A stretch of DNA of 64,000 nucleotides from Solea solea (Eukaryota > Chordata > Actinopteri > Pleuronectiformes > Soleidae), in NCBI RefSeq assembly GCF_958295425.1, contig NC_081134.1, positions 7,996,054 to 8,060,053 of the forward strand, in the 5' to 3' direction. The translations under genes were made by a program, and so were the position numbers. Each line of letters opens with the position of its first letter. Within the stretch, counting starts at the first letter, position 1. The notes below the pieces were generated by a model. It worked only from the letters and a program-made list of their open reading frames with translations, was not told the origin of the DNA and did no database searches. Positions 63,615-64,000 of this stretch are shown here, piece by piece.

Positions 63615-64000
63615 CTGAAATAGATTGAACCATACAGAGACATTGTACAATGTATGAATGTTTCCAATGTTTCTACTGACGTTAATGTAGACGAGTAAGA
63701 GTAACTACACAAATAACGCTCGGCGCACAGAAAGGAAACGCAAAACCACTGGTAATCCATGTCCTCGTCTGTAGTCTCTGAATTAAGCATTTTCTCATTT
63801 ACCCGCAACGTCATGAACTTCTCTTGGACAATAAAACATTTTTTTTTCCACCACAAAGATTGCCTTCTTTAAATTGTTGCACTCAAACTCTGTCTCTATT
63901 AATATGATTGCTCTTCTGTTCAGCTCTAACTAAATATTGCTGATTTGACCGACTTTTCCACAAACACCAAAACTGCAGGATACTGTGAAACACAGGGAGA
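63615..64000. other. Right edge: intron of the LLTP-like gene, no exon seen
   Basis: Upstream of the acceptor at 63614 no open stretch has both a protein-like pattern and splice sites. The gene must continue further right, since the first visible exon begins in mid-protein. Confidence 0.5.

Overview
The window is nuclear DNA of a ray-finned (teleost) fish. It has compact vertebrate genes with GT-AG introns, many fish-type dispersed repeats and microsatellites, and agrp2, an agouti-family gene kept in teleosts and lost from tetrapods. Everything was read by eye; exon edges come from splice consensus plus unbroken phase.

Layout. (1) 137-2836, minus: 5' part of a y+LAT amino-acid transporter (slc7a7/slc7a6 type), running off the left edge. 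(2) 5718-13705, minus: a complete 11-exon ripk2, the CARD kinase that links NOD receptors to NF-kB. (3) About 14.1-19.4 kb: repeat-rich intergenic DNA. (4) 19648-26282, plus: agrp2, three coding exons, 115 residues, ending in a ten-cysteine agouti domain. (5) 28423-33381: two head-to-tail copies of a 2.41-kb, internally repetitive unit. (6) 34111-38732, plus: an 8-exon V-ATPase V0 subunit d gene (atp6v0d2 by length and neighbours), 350 residues. (7) 39082-63614, minus: the last 42 coding exons of a very large secreted protein, at least 2,569 residues in one phase-consistent frame, entering from the right edge. It has a long cysteine-containing beta-type region with a recurring ~100-residue motif, a helix-rich section, then a von Willebrand D domain and a cysteine-rich tail. 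This is the plan of large lipid transfer proteins (apolipophorin/vitellogenin class), but I cannot match it to a named vertebrate gene; vertebrate apoB has no such D domain.

The genes do not form a pathway. The neighbourhood is a paralogon: human AGRP lies beside ATP6V0D1 on 16q22 with SLC7A6 nearby, while RIPK2 and ATP6V0D2 lie on 8q21. The agrp2-atp6v0d2 pair therefore fits the ohnologue of the mammalian AGRP-ATP6V0D1 pair. The big lipoprotein-like gene converges on atp6v0d2, with only about 350 bp between the stop codons.

The rest is mobile-element debris: a hAT-type MITE with a perfect 8-bp target duplication, two tRNA-derived SINEs, an L1-type RT scrap, inverted-repeat MITEs and simple repeats. 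No tRNA, rRNA or CRISPR was seen.
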